From assembly GCA_963775505.1 (NCBI GenBank), contig CAVZIL010000007.1, positions 434,001-498,000 of the forward strand: a stretch of DNA of 64,000 nt, in the 5' to 3' direction. Below the pieces are notes generated by a model. That model saw only the letters and a list, made by a program, of their open reading frames with translations. It was not told the origin of the DNA and searched no databases. The translations under genes and the position numbers were made by a program. Shown here piece by piece: positions 56,025 through 64,000 of this stretch. This stretch comes from JAIBJN01 sp963775505. GTDB lineage: Bacteria > Actinomycetota > Thermoleophilia > Gaiellales > Gaiellaceae. Positions within the stretch are counted from its first letter, which is position 1. The number at the start of each line of letters is the position of its first letter.

Positions 56025-57316
56025 GAGCGCTCGCACTCGTCGACGGAGAGCACTACCCCGACGTCGTCGTCGAGACGCTTGCGGCCCTGCGCTACGAGGT
56101 CGTAGGGGCGGTCCTGCTCGGCGGGACCGAGAAGCTCCGCGACGGCGTCCCCGACTACGGGGTGCCTCTCTGGAACAAGTTGGCCGACGCGCTGGTCGAA
56201 GTGGACGTGGACGTCGTCGTCGACCTTTCCGACGAGCCCGTCGTGGGCCCGAGGCGCCGCTTCCGACTGGCGTCGCGGGCGCTCGCCAACGGGCTTCCCT
56301 ACGTGGGTGCCGACTTCAGGCTCGACCCGGTGCGGTTCGCGCCCTACGACCAGCCGGCCCTTGCCGTGATCGGAACCGGGAAGCGCGTGGGGAAGACCGC
56401 GGTCGCCGGGCACGTCGCGCGGCTGCTCTCGCGCTCGCGCGAGGTGGTCGTCGTCGCCATGGGCCGCGGCGGCCCGGCGGAGCCCACGCTGGTACAGGCG
56501 CGGCCGACCGTCGCCGACCTGCTCGCGCTTTCACGCTCGGGCGTTCACGCGGCCTCGGACTACCTCGAGGACGCCGCGCTCGCGGGCGTCCCCACCGTCG
56601 GCGCACGGCGCTGCGGGGGCGGTCTCGCCGGCAAGCCGTTCGTCTCGAACGTCGAGGAGGCCGCTCGGCTCGCCGCCGAGCTGGAGCCCGACCTCGTCCT
56701 GCTGGAGGCGAGCGGCGCGACGCTGCCCCCGGTCGAGGCGGGCGCGAGGATCATGGTCGCCGGCGCGCATCAGGAGCCGGACACGGTCACCGGGGACCTC
56801 GGGGCCTACCGCCTCTTCCTCAGCGACCTCGTCGTCCTCACGATGTGCGAGGAGCCGCTCGCGACGCCGCAGCGTGTCGACGACCTCCGCCTGGCGATCG
56901 CCGCCGTGGACAAGGATCTGCCCGTGATCGCCACCGTGCTGCGACCCCGGCCGGTGGAGTCGGTCGCGGGCCGCCGCGTCGCCTTCTTCTCCACCGCGCC
57001 GGATTCCGTCCACGATCGCCTCCGCGAGCACCTCGAGCGCGAGCACGGCGCCGAGGTCGTCTTCGTCTCGGGCAGCCTGGCGCGCCGCGACGTGCTCCTG
57101 GCCGAGCTCGACTCGCCGGCCGTCGCGGAGGTCGAGGTCTACCTCACCGAGATCAAGGCGGCGGCGATCGACGTCGTCGCGGAGGTCGCCGAGACGCGCG
57201 GCATCCCGGTCGTGTTCGCGGACAACGAGGTCCTGCCGCTGCCCGGCGAGCGCGAGCTGGACGAGGCGCTGGAGGCGATCGCGGACGCCGTGATCGCCGC
57301 GAAGGCACCAGCGTGA
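56021..57316 (+). CDS. cpgS: Cyclic 2,3-diphosphoglycerate synthetase
   Basis: 431 residues, close to the 460 of the Methanothermus fervidus enzyme. The N-terminus MRALALVDGEHYP and the P-loop IGTGKRVGKTAVAGH (residues about 117-130) are those of cyclic 2,3-diphosphoglycerate synthetases. They use ATP to close 2,3-diphosphoglycerate into its cyclic pyrophosphate. The next gene encodes the preceding enzyme, 2-phosphoglycerate kinase, with a GTGA overlap. cDPG is a compatible solute, thermoprotectant and phosphate store in methanogens. Its occurrence in an actinobacterium is the notable point. Confidence 0.87.
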   Translation: MRALALVDGEHYPDVVVETLAALRYEVVGAVLLGGTEKLRDGVPDYGVPLWNKLADALVEVDVDVVVDLSDEPVVGPRRRFRLASRALANGLPYVGADFRLDPVRFAPYDQPALAVIGTGKRVGKTAVAGHVARLLSRSREVVVVAMGRGGPAEPTLVQARPTVADLLALSRSGVHAASDYLEDAALAGVPTVGARRCGGGLAGKPFVSNVEEAARLAAELEPDLVLLEASGATLPPVEAGARIMVAGAHQEPDTVTGDLGAYRLFLSDLVVLTMCEEPLATPQRVDDLRLAIAAVDKDLPVIATVLRPRPVESVAGRRVAFFSTAPDSVHDRLREHLEREHGAEVVFVSGSLARRDVLLAELDSPAVAEVEVYLTEIKAAAIDVVAEVAETRGIPVVFADNEVLPLPGERELDEALEAIADAVIAAKAPA

Positions 57317-58236
57317 ACACGGACCGCCGTCCACCGGAGGCGCTCCTCTCCGAGGACGTCAGGCTTCCCTACTCGAAGGGGCTCATGGCGAGGACGCTCA
57401 TGGGCACCGGAATCCCTCCCGAGCGCGCGTATGAGCTCGCCCGCCTGATCGAGGGGGAGCTCGTCCGCGGGCAGGAGGAGCACGCTGTCGGCGCCGAGCG
57501 CCTCTACAACGTCGCCGCCTCCGTGCTCGACGAGCACGAGAACGGCGAGGCCGTCCTCCACCTCCGCCGCCTGCAGGCGCTGCGGGAGCTCGACCTGCCG
57601 ATCGTCCTCCTCGTCGGCGGGGCGACCGGGACCGGCAAGTCGACGGTGGCGACGGAGATCGCCCACCGGCTCGGGATCACGCGCGTTACCTCGACGGACA
57701 CGGTGCGCCAGACGATGCGCGCGTTCTTCGCCAGGCGCTTCATGCCGTCCATCCACTACTCGAGCTTCGAGGCCGGCCCGGCCCTGCGCATCCACGACGG
57801 CGAGGAGGCCGACGCCGCCCTGCTCGGCTTCAAGGAGCAGACCCGCAACGTGCTCGTTGGCGTCAAGGCCGTCATCTCGCGGGCGCTCGAGGAGAGCTAT
57901 TCGCTCGCCGTCGAGGGGGTCCACCTGGTCCCCGGCGCGCTCCCGCGCTCGTACGACGGCGCCGTCGTCGTCCAGTGCCTTCTCGCAATCGCCGACGAAG
58001 ACGAGCACGCGCGTCACTTCTGGATCCGTGACGCGGGCTCGCAGGGTCTCCGCCCGATGCAGAAGTACCTCCGCGCGCTTCCCGACATCAGGCGCATCCA
58101 GGGCTACCTGGTCGAGCGGGCCGAGAAGGCCGGCGTGCCCGTCGTCGAGAACACGCGCATGGAGACCGCCGTGAACGAGATCATCCACCTGGTGCTCGCC
58201 GAGGTCGAGCGCGCCCAGGACCAGGCCAGCGCTTGA
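57313..58236 (+). CDS. 2-phosphoglycerate kinase
   Basis: 307 residues, close to the archaeal enzyme's length of about 300. An ATP-cone-like N-domain (VRLPYSKGLMARTLMGTGI) is followed by a kinase domain with the P-loop GGATGTGKSTVATEIA (about 102-116) and TSTDTVRQTMR. It phosphorylates 2-phosphoglycerate to 2,3-diphosphoglycerate, the precursor of cyclic 2,3-diphosphoglycerate. It is coupled on both sides: GTGA with cpgS and TTGA with the GlpX paralogue. Its substrate comes from GpmI at 21 kb. Confidence 0.88.
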   Translation: MNTDRRPPEALLSEDVRLPYSKGLMARTLMGTGIPPERAYELARLIEGELVRGQEEHAVGAERLYNVAASVLDEHENGEAVLHLRRLQALRELDLPIVLLVGGATGTGKSTVATEIAHRLGITRVTSTDTVRQTMRAFFARRFMPSIHYSSFEAGPALRIHDGEEADAALLGFKEQTRNVLVGVKAVISRALEESYSLAVEGVHLVPGALPRSYDGAVVVQCLLAIADEDEHARHFWIRDAGSQGLRPMQKYLRALPDIRRIQGYLVERAEKAGVPVVENTRMETAVNEIIHLVLAEVERAQDQASA

Positions 58237-59210
58237 CAGGCGACGACGGCGTGCGCTGCCGGTGCGAGGCCTTTGCGGCCGTGACGGAGCGCGCGGCGCT
58301 CGCCGGAGCGCGCTGGCTCGGTCGCGGTGACGTGAAGGGAGCAGAGGAGTCGGCCGCGACCGCCATGCGCGAGGGCCTCGACGAGCTCGAGATCACGGGC
58401 CGCGTCGTCGTCGGCGGCGACGAGGAGGCAGACGCGCTCGCCATCGGCGGCACGGTGGGGAGCGGCGGGCCCGAGGTCGACCTCGCCGTCGACCCGCTCG
58501 AAGGCCGGGCGGTGGTCGCGCGCGGCGACTACGGCGCGATGTCGATGATCGCCTCCGGTGAGTCGGGCTCCTTCCCGCGCCTGCCGCCGATGTACATGCG
58601 GAAGATGGCCGTCGGCCCCGTCGCCCGTGGCCGCATCGACCTGGGGAAGTCGATAGGAGAGAACGTCGCCTCGATCGCCGAGGCCTACGGGCGCCGGCCC
58701 GGGGACATCACGGCCATCGTCCTCGACCGCCCGCGCCACCACGACCTGATCGAAGAGATCCGGGCCGCCGGCGCTCGGATCAAGCTGATCCAGGACGGCG
58801 ACGTGACCGCCTCGATCACGGCCGCCGTGCGCGGCACGAACGACCACCTCGCGGTCGGTATCGGCGGCGCGCGCCAGGCCGTTCTCTCCGCCGCCGCCCT
58901 TCGCTGCCTGGGCGGTGAGCTCCAGGCGCAGCTCTGGCCGACCTCGCGCGACGAGATCGAGCAGGCGAAGGAGCACGGGATCGACGATCCCAACAAGGTC
59001 TTCGAGACCGACGAGCTCGCCCCCGGGGCGGTGATCGTCGCCGCTACGGGCGTTACCAACGGCGATCTCCTCCGGGGCGTGCGCTACCTCACCGACAGCG
59101 CCCGCACCCACTCGCTCGTCCTCTGCACCCGGCACAACTGGGTGCGCTTCGTCGACGGCATCCACTTCTTCGCCCGGGAGCGGCGCGAAGAGGTGCGCCT
59201 CCTGGGCTAG
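58233..59210 (+). CDS. Divergent GlpX-like sugar phosphatase
   Basis: 325 residues from a TTG in a TTGA overlap with the 2-phosphoglycerate kinase gene. The overall fold is class II FBPase: ARWLGRGDVKGAEESA, VDLAVDPLEG, KLIQDGDVTASI and ATGVTNGDLLRGVRY. Key motifs have drifted: GEGEKDEAPML of true GlpX is GGDEEADALAIGG here, DPLEGT is DPLEGR, and YMDKL is YMRKM. With a normal glpX at 30 kb, this copy probably has a new substrate or a regulatory role within the cDPG operon. Confidence 0.85.
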   Translation: MTGDDGVRCRCEAFAAVTERAALAGARWLGRGDVKGAEESAATAMREGLDELEITGRVVVGGDEEADALAIGGTVGSGGPEVDLAVDPLEGRAVVARGDYGAMSMIASGESGSFPRLPPMYMRKMAVGPVARGRIDLGKSIGENVASIAEAYGRRPGDITAIVLDRPRHHDLIEEIRAAGARIKLIQDGDVTASITAAVRGTNDHLAVGIGGARQAVLSAAALRCLGGELQAQLWPTSRDEIEQAKEHGIDDPNKVFETDELAPGAVIVAATGVTNGDLLRGVRYLTDSARTHSLVLCTRHNWVRFVDGIHFFARERREEVRLLG

Positions 59211-59219
59211 AGTGGTCGC

Positions 59220-59519
59220 ATGCCGACGCGCGAGGACATCTTCGAGGCGCTGCGGGTCGTCGAGGACCCGGAGCTCGGGATGGACATCGTCGAGCTCGGC
59301 CTTCTCTACGACGCCGAGGTCGAGGGCCCGAAGGTGCACGTCACCTACAGCCTCACCTCGATGGGCTGCCCCGTCGGGCCGATGATCGAGCAGCAGATCC
59401 AGGAGGTCGTCGAAAGCCTCGAGGGCGTCGAGCAAGTCGAGACGGAGCTCACGTGGGAGCCGCCCTGGAGCCCCGAGCGCATGTCCGACGACGCAAAGTT
59501 CGTCCTCGGCTTCGGCTAA
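59220..59519 (+). CDS. MIP18/PaaD/SufT-like Fe-S assembly domain protein
   Basis: 99 residues of the DUF59/MIP18 family: EALRVVEDPELGMDIVELGL at the N-terminus and the conserved cysteine in SMGCPVGPMIEQQI. Members help insert Fe-S clusters (SufT) or form part of phenylacetyl-CoA monooxygenase (PaaD); the stand-alone context favours a SufT-like role. It starts 9 bp after the GlpX-like gene and may share its transcript. Confidence 0.9.
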   Translation: MPTREDIFEALRVVEDPELGMDIVELGLLYDAEVEGPKVHVTYSLTSMGCPVGPMIEQQIQEVVESLEGVEQVETELTWEPPWSPERMSDDAKFVLGFG

Positions 59520-59606
59520 GGGCCGTAGCGAGACTCGACTTTCGGCGGGGGCGGGACACGCCGTTCGGCGGTGGGTGGTCGGCCGGTGCTGCCCCCACTC
59601 TTAGCC

Positions 59607-59810
59607 ATGGGCGATCGGGTCGAGGCCAGGAGGAAGGGGCTTCCCGAAGCGGCCCGCGTGCGCCGCTGGCGCAAGTCCCAGTTCATCGCCCTGGGCTTCA
59701 GCCCGAGCGACGCCAACGCGCTCACGAAGGCGCCGGTCGACCTCGGCCAGGTGCGCAAGCTCGTCGCGTCCGGCTGCCCGCACGACGTCGCGCGTCGGAT
59801 CGTCTTGTAG
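59607..59810 (+). CDS. Small hypothetical protein, 67 aa
   Basis: A basic, helical protein with RVRRWRKSQFIALGFSPSDA and a C-terminal VASGCPHDVARRIVL. The helical pattern looks like a small domain that could bind nucleic acid, and similar short proteins occur in actinobacteria. I do not know its function. The ATG at 59607 is preferred over an upstream start at 59571. It converges on the oxidoreductase gene, with 4 bp between the stops. Confidence 0.6.
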   Translation: MGDRVEARRKGLPEAARVRRWRKSQFIALGFSPSDANALTKAPVDLGQVRKLVASGCPHDVARRIVL

Positions 59811-59814
59811 CGAC

Positions 59815-60798
59815 CTACTCGCCGATCTCGAGGACGACCTTGCCGAGCTGGCGGCCCGCCTCCAGGTGCTCGTGCGCCGCGGCGGCGTCCGCGAGTGGGA
59901 ACACGCGGTCGACGACGGGCTTTGCCCGCCCGCTCGCCACCAGGTCGTAGACGGCCCGGAAGTCAGCCTGCGTGCCCATCGTCGAGCCGACGACGGTGAG
60001 CTGCTTCCACCAGATGCGGTGGAGGTTCGCCGGCGGGTTGGGGCCGCTCGTGGCGCCGCAGACGGCGATGCGCCCACCCGGCGCCGCGACCTGCAGCGAC
60101 GTCTTCCAGGTCGCCTCGCCGACGTGCTCGACGACGACGTCGGCGCCGTGGCCTCCGGTGACCTCGCGTACGGTTCCGGCGACGTCGCCCTCGGCGTGGT
60201 TCACGGCCGCGTCGGCGCCGAGCGCGAGCGCCCGCTCGAGCTTCTCGTCGCTCGACGAGGTGACGATCACCCGCGCCCCGAGGGCCTTCGCGACCTGGAA
60301 GGAGGCGGTCGCCACGCCGCTCCCGATTCCCCACACGAAGACCCACTCGCCCTCGGCGAGGCCCGCCCGCGTGACGAGCATCCGGTAGGCGGTCTCGAAG
60401 ACGAGAGGGAACGCGGCCGCCTCCTCGAACGAGAGGCCGTTCGGCAGTGGGTACACATAGTCAGCAGGGAGCGCGATGAGCTCGGCGTGGGTGCCGTCCA
60501 TATGCTCGCCCACAATCCTGGCCCCCTCGTCGAGGCCAGGATTGATCACCACCTCGTCGCCCTCCGCGAAGCGGTCGACGCCGTCACCGAGGCCGACGAC
60601 GACCCCGGCGCCGTCCGCGCCGAGGATCCGCGGCTTGGGCGCGGACGGCAGCCCCCGGCGCAGCCAGATGTCCAGATGGTTGAGGGAAGCCGCGCGCAGG
60701 CCGATCAGCACCTCGCCTGGGCCGGGCGCGGGGTCGGGAGCGTCCTCGTACCTGAGGACCTCCGGCCCGCCGTCCTCGTGGATGCGCACGGCCTTCAC
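59815..60798 (-). CDS. Zinc-binding-type alcohol dehydrogenase/quinone oxidoreductase (MDR family)
   Basis: 327 residues of the medium-chain dehydrogenase/reductase superfamily. GroES-like N-domain: PGEVLIGLRAASLNHLDIWL and ILGADGAGVVVGLGDGV. The NAD(P) domain is unusual in having GIGSGVATASFQVAKALGA rather than AxGGVG. The catalytic zinc Cys is absent (Asn in SLNHLD), so a quinone-oxidoreductase-like, zinc-free enzyme is more likely. The GTG at 60798 is divergent from queG, 42 bp away. Confidence 0.88.
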   Translation of the reverse strand: MKAVRIHEDGGPEVLRYEDAPDPAPGPGEVLIGLRAASLNHLDIWLRRGLPSAPKPRILGADGAGVVVGLGDGVDRFAEGDEVVINPGLDEGARIVGEHMDGTHAELIALPADYVYPLPNGLSFEEAAAFPLVFETAYRMLVTRAGLAEGEWVFVWGIGSGVATASFQVAKALGARVIVTSSSDEKLERALALGADAAVNHAEGDVAGTVREVTGGHGADVVVEHVGEATWKTSLQVAAPGGRIAVCGATSGPNPPANLHRIWWKQLTVVGSTMGTQADFRAVYDLVASGRAKPVVDRVFPLADAAAAHEHLEAGRQLGKVVLEIGE

Positions 60799-60840
60799 GG
60801 CGCGATCGTATCCACAACGGAGTGCTACTTTGGGGACGAG

Positions 60841-61836
60841 ATGACGAGCGCAGAGCTCGCCCGGCTGGGGGAGGAGCTCGGAATCGACGTCGTCGGCGCC
60901 GCCGCCGCCCGGCCGTACGCCGAGACCGAGCGGACGATCCGGGAGCGCCGCGCCCGAGGCCTCTTCGCGGACATGCGCTTCACGATGGCGCAGCCGGAGG
61001 TCTCCTGTCATCCCGAGACGCTGCTCGCGGGCGCGCGCATGGTCGTCTCCGCGGCCCTCTGCTACTACGCGCCCGGCCCTGAGGCCGAGGCGGGGGAGGG
61101 GAGGCTTCCGCGCTACACGTGGGCCGACCACTATGCCCGGCTTCGCGAGAAGCTCGAAGCGCTGGGCGAGCGGCTCGGCGGCAGCTACCGCGTCCTCGTC
61201 GACGCGAACCAGCACGTCGACCGCGAGGGCGCCGCGCGGGCCGGCGTCGGCTTCTACGGCAAGAACACGATGCTGATCACGCGCACGCACGGCTCATGGG
61301 TCGTGCTCGGGACGCTCGTCACCGACGTCGAGATCGAGCCGACCCCGCCGCTCGAGCTCGACTGCGGCTCGTGCACGCTCTGCATCGACGCGTGCCCGAC
61401 GGGGGCGCTCGACGAGCCGGGCGTGGTCGATGCGACCAAGTGCCTCTCCTACTGGACGCAGGCGCCTGCGCCGATCCCGGAGGGCCACCGCGAGGAGCTC
61501 GGGCAGCAGGTCTACGGCTGCGACATCTGCCAGGACGTCTGCCCCTGGAACCGCGGCGTCGAGAAGCGCCGCGCGGAGGAGCCGGCCGCGGGCGAGCCCG
61601 TCGTCTCGCTCCTCGACTGGCTCCGCTCGCCCGACGAGGAGCTGCGCGACCGCTATGCGCGCCTCTACTTCCCGCGCAACGACCCGCGCTACCTGCGGAG
61701 AAACGCCCTTGTCGCCGCGGGCAACTCGGCCGATAGAAGCCTGGTGGAAGCCGTGCGCCCGTATGCGGAGGGCGACGACCAGCTGCTCCGCGAGCACGCC
61801 GAGTGGGCGCTGGCCAGACTCGCGGAGACCGGATGA
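60841..61836 (+). CDS. queG: Epoxyqueuosine reductase
   Basis: 331 residues. QueG reduces epoxyqueuosine to queuosine in tRNA, using cobalamin and two [4Fe-4S] clusters. The two cluster motifs are visible: CGSCTLCIDACPTGA and CDICQDVCPWN. The N-domain has the usual ARSVVSAAL-like region (ARMVVSAALCYYAP), and a HEAT-like tail ends the protein. The ATG start is at 60841. It is coupled to the histidine kinase gene by an ATGA overlap. Confidence 0.94.
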   Translation: MTSAELARLGEELGIDVVGAAAARPYAETERTIRERRARGLFADMRFTMAQPEVSCHPETLLAGARMVVSAALCYYAPGPEAEAGEGRLPRYTWADHYARLREKLEALGERLGGSYRVLVDANQHVDREGAARAGVGFYGKNTMLITRTHGSWVVLGTLVTDVEIEPTPPLELDCGSCTLCIDACPTGALDEPGVVDATKCLSYWTQAPAPIPEGHREELGQQVYGCDICQDVCPWNRGVEKRRAEEPAAGEPVVSLLDWLRSPDEELRDRYARLYFPRNDPRYLRRNALVAAGNSADRSLVEAVRPYAEGDDQLLREHAEWALARLAETG

Positions 61837-63490
61837 AGGGCGAGCTCGAGCGCCTCCGCCAGACCGAGATCTGGATCGCGTGGGTGCGCGTCTTCGCGGT
61901 GCCGTTCGCGGCTTTCGAGGTGGCGATCGTCGGGGACGAGCACCCGCCCGGCTACGAGCGCTGGGGCTGGGCGACCGCGGCGGCTCTATCGCTCGGAGCG
62001 GTTGCGTTCTTCTGGCTGGCGCGACGCCCGCTCGACCGCAAGGCGCTCGGCCGCATCGGCTTCCTCGCGCTCGCGTTCGACACCGCGATCGTCTACGCGT
62101 TCGTCTTCGTCTACACGTTCGAGCCGAGCACGCCGGCCTGGGGAATCCTCTACATCCCGGTGATCGAGGGCGCGCTCCGCTACGGAATGAAGGGCGGCGC
62201 ACTCGTCCCGGTCGTCGTCCTGCCGCTCGTCTTCCTGGCCGAATGGTGGCGTGCCGAGGAGTTCGGGCCGCCGCCGTTCGACCTCGACCACGTCACGCTG
62301 CCCTTCGGGCTCCAGATCCTCATCGGCCTCGTCGTCGGCTGGCTCGTCGACAGGCTGCGCGCGGAGACGGCGGTCGCCGAGGCGCGCGCCGCGGAGGCCG
62401 AGGACCTGCGCGACCGCCTCGGACACCGGGCGGACGTGCTCGAGGCTGTCAACCGGGCGGCGCGCGCCCTCGGTTCCTCCTGGACCAGAACCGTGCGCTC
62501 GACGCCTTCCGCCAGGAGCTGCGCAGCATGATCGCGTTCGACCGCCTGCAGATCGAGGTGGCGGGCGACGCCGATCCCGTCTTCGCACGGGCCGGCGAGG
62601 CGGCCGACTGCGACGAGGTGGTGGCGCCGCTCACACTCGGCGAGCGCGTGCTCGGGACGCTGACGGTGGCGCGCGACGCCGGGCCGGCGTTCACGTCCGA
62701 GGAGGTCGAGATGCTGACGCTCCTGGCCAGCCAGGTCGCCGTCGCGGTGGAGAACATCCGCGCGTACGAGGCCGAGCGGAGCGCCGCGGAGGAGCTCCGG
62801 CGCCTGTCGTCGCTCCGGGCGGACTTCGTCTCCATGGTCTCTCACGAGCTGCGCGCGCCCATGGCCTCGGTGATCGGCTGTGCGCAGACGCTCAACCGGC
62901 GCTGGCGGGAGCTGAGCCAGGAGCAGCGCGAGTCGTTCCTCGGCCTGATCGAGAGCGAGACCTCGCGGCTCTCCGACCTCGTGGGCGACGTCCTCGACAC
63001 CTCGCGCATCGAGGCGGGCACCTTCCCGTACGCCTTTGCCGCGGTGGACGTCGAGGAGCTCGTCCGGGAGACGGCGGCGGTCGTCTCCTTGGGGCAGGAC
63101 GAGGTGAAGGTGACGACACGCGTCGCGCCCGCGCTCCCACCCGTGCGCGGCGACCGCGAGCGGCTGCGCCAGCTCCTCTGGAACCTGCTCACGAACGCCG
63201 TCAAGTACACGGTCACCGGAGACGAGATCGAGGTGGCCGCGGCCAACGAGAAGGGCGTCGTCGCCGTCAGCGTGCGCGACCACGGGCCCGGAATCCCGCC
63301 CGAGTCGCAGCTCCTCATCTTCGAGAAGTTCGGTCGCGTGAGCCAGGACGGCGGCTCCCAGCCGGGAGCCGGCCTCGGTCTCTTCATCGCACGCTCGATC
63401 GCCGAGGCCCACGGCGGGACGCTCGACGTCGAGTCGGAGACGGACGGTGGAGCGACGTTCGTCCTCCGGCTGCCGCTCGCGAGCGCGTAG
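61833..63490 (+). CDS. Membrane sensor histidine kinase with GAF domain, one-base deletion
   Basis: 552 residues after correction. Residues 1-180 hold about six membrane helices, then a short coiled coil, a GAF-like domain (about 220-310), and a HisKA domain with the phospho-accepting His in DFVSMVSHELRAPM. The ATPase boxes are N (NLLTNAVKYT), G1 (DHGPGIPPE), F (FEKFG) and G2 (GAGLGLFIA). The frame shifts by -1 at about 62478 between RALGSS and LDQNRALDAF, so one missing base is assumed. No response regulator is adjacent. Confidence 0.87.
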
Positions 63491-63499
63491 GACTAAGCC

Positions 63500-64000
63500 T
63501 CAGCGTGCGCGCGCCGGCCGCTTGCCGAGCGCGGTCTTGAGCTTCTTCGCCCGCGCGGCGACGTCCTTGCGGAGGTCAGCCGGCTCCAGCACCTCCGCAT
63601 GGCCACGGTGGTTCAGGATCTCCCCGACGAACCAGTCGGTGCCGCCGACGCCCACTTCCTCCAGCGCATACCCGCGGGCGAGGGGCAGCGCCCCCCGCTC
63701 GATGCGCCAGCGCGCGACCTCGGGGTCGAAGAGGACCTTCGCGACGCGGACGTCCCGCAGCTTGCGCGGCTCGAGGCCCGGGCGCGGGTCGAACGTCCCT
63801 TCGAGGAGCGTGGCGCGGCGCATGCGGTCGAGCCGGAAGCTCCGGTGGGCGTCGCGCGTGCGGTCCCAGGAGTGGACGTACCACCACGGCAGCTCGCGCT
63901 CGAGGGCGTGCGGCTCGATGACGCGGACGCTCGTCTCCTCGCCGACCGCCACGTACTCGATCTCCACGAGCCGCTGCTCGCGGATCGCCTCCGAGAGCGT
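63500..64000 (-). CDS. WYL-domain transcriptional regulator (PafC-like), 5' end beyond the window
   Basis: The visible 166 codons include a WYL domain: EAIREQRLVEIEY, GEETSVRVIEPHALER, WWYVHSWDRTRDAHRSFRLD and RMRRATLLEG. A WCX-like C-terminal region follows (VAKVLFDPEVARWRIERGA, EILNHRGHAEVLEP). This architecture is typical of actinobacterial PafB/PafC-type regulators of the DNA-damage response. The N-terminal HTH would lie past position 64000. The stop is 9 bp from the convergent histidine kinase stop. Confidence 0.87.
   Translation of the reverse strand, partial: TLSEAIREQRLVEIEYVAVGEETSVRVIEPHALERELPWWYVHSWDRTRDAHRSFRLDRMRRATLLEGTFDPRPGLEPRKLRDVRVAKVLFDPEVARWRIERGALPLARGYALEEVGVGGTDWFVGEILNHRGHAEVLEPADLRKDVAARAKKLKTALGKRPARAR

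Noticed and set aside
60841..61836. Possible selenocysteine or frame problem in queG
   Set aside because: All cluster cysteines are encoded normally and the frame is intact.
1..64000. CRISPR arrays, rRNA genes, intact insertion sequences and prophage
   Set aside because: I looked for regular repeat-spacer patterns, rRNA signatures, transposases and phage structural runs, and found none apart from a single tail-collar gene and the tRNA-linked remnant.

Overview
This window looks like a piece of a very GC-rich actinobacterial chromosome, probably from a deep-branching, metagenome-type lineage such as Thermoleophilia (Gaiellales or Solirubrobacterales). That placement is an inference. It rests on WhiA next to gap-pgk-tpiA, an F420-type flavin/deazaflavin reductase, HemQ, frequent GTG/TTG starts with 4-base GTGA/ATGA overlaps, and strong G/C bias at third codon positions. 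No ribosomal RNA, CRISPR array, phage or intact insertion sequence is visible.

Layout. 1-9 kb: a partial SDR gene with an XRE regulator and a perfect palindromic operator, membrane proteins, a Bcp peroxiredoxin, a cupredoxin lipoprotein, HemQ, a glycoside hydrolase, a c-di-AMP synthase and a sirtuin. 9-17 kb: uvrC, a FrnE/DsbA-family gene whose catalytic cysteine codon is TGA followed by a SECIS-like hairpin, an animal-type haem peroxidase, pruA, ogt and whiA. 18-23 kb: gap, pgk, tpiA and gpmI, then an ECF sigma factor. 23-33 kb: phosphoesterase, M48 protease, argS, VOC and cupin proteins, a KhtTU-like K+/H+ antiporter, glpX, class I aldolase, a Flp pilin and tRNA-Gly(CCC). 33-34.2 kb: a 1.1-kb insert bounded by a 45-bp duplication of the tRNA 3' half. 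34-46 kb: a tail-collar protein, an ArsR/SRPBCC pair, a Vps62-like membrane protein and a Pel-like exopolysaccharide cluster (PelG, PelF, PelA-like deacetylase and a separate GH114 hydrolase). 46-54 kb: BolA, monothiol glutaredoxin, cytochrome c maturation genes (ccmE, ccmF, a CcmI-like gene) and an M23 peptidase. 54-64 kb: hpt, then a tightly coupled operon of phosphoesterase, cyclic 2,3-diphosphoglycerate synthetase, 2-phosphoglycerate kinase and a divergent GlpX, then queG, a histidine kinase and a WYL regulator.

How it works together. Lower glycolysis/gluconeogenesis is almost complete here (class I aldolase, GlpX, GAPDH, PGK, TPI, GpmI). GpmI supplies 2-phosphoglycerate, the substrate of the cyclic 2,3-diphosphoglycerate pathway. 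That pathway is known mainly from hyperthermophilic methanogens and is the clearest unusual metabolic system in the window. The possible selenoprotein FrnE and a twin pair of 166-bp palindromic elements are the other most notable signals.

Data quality. At least eight single-base indels break otherwise well-conserved genes (uvrC, argS twice, M48, VOC, a PelG-like gene, a histidine kinase and a small membrane protein). The sequence probably carries residual indel errors. I give full spans for these genes and flag the shift points.
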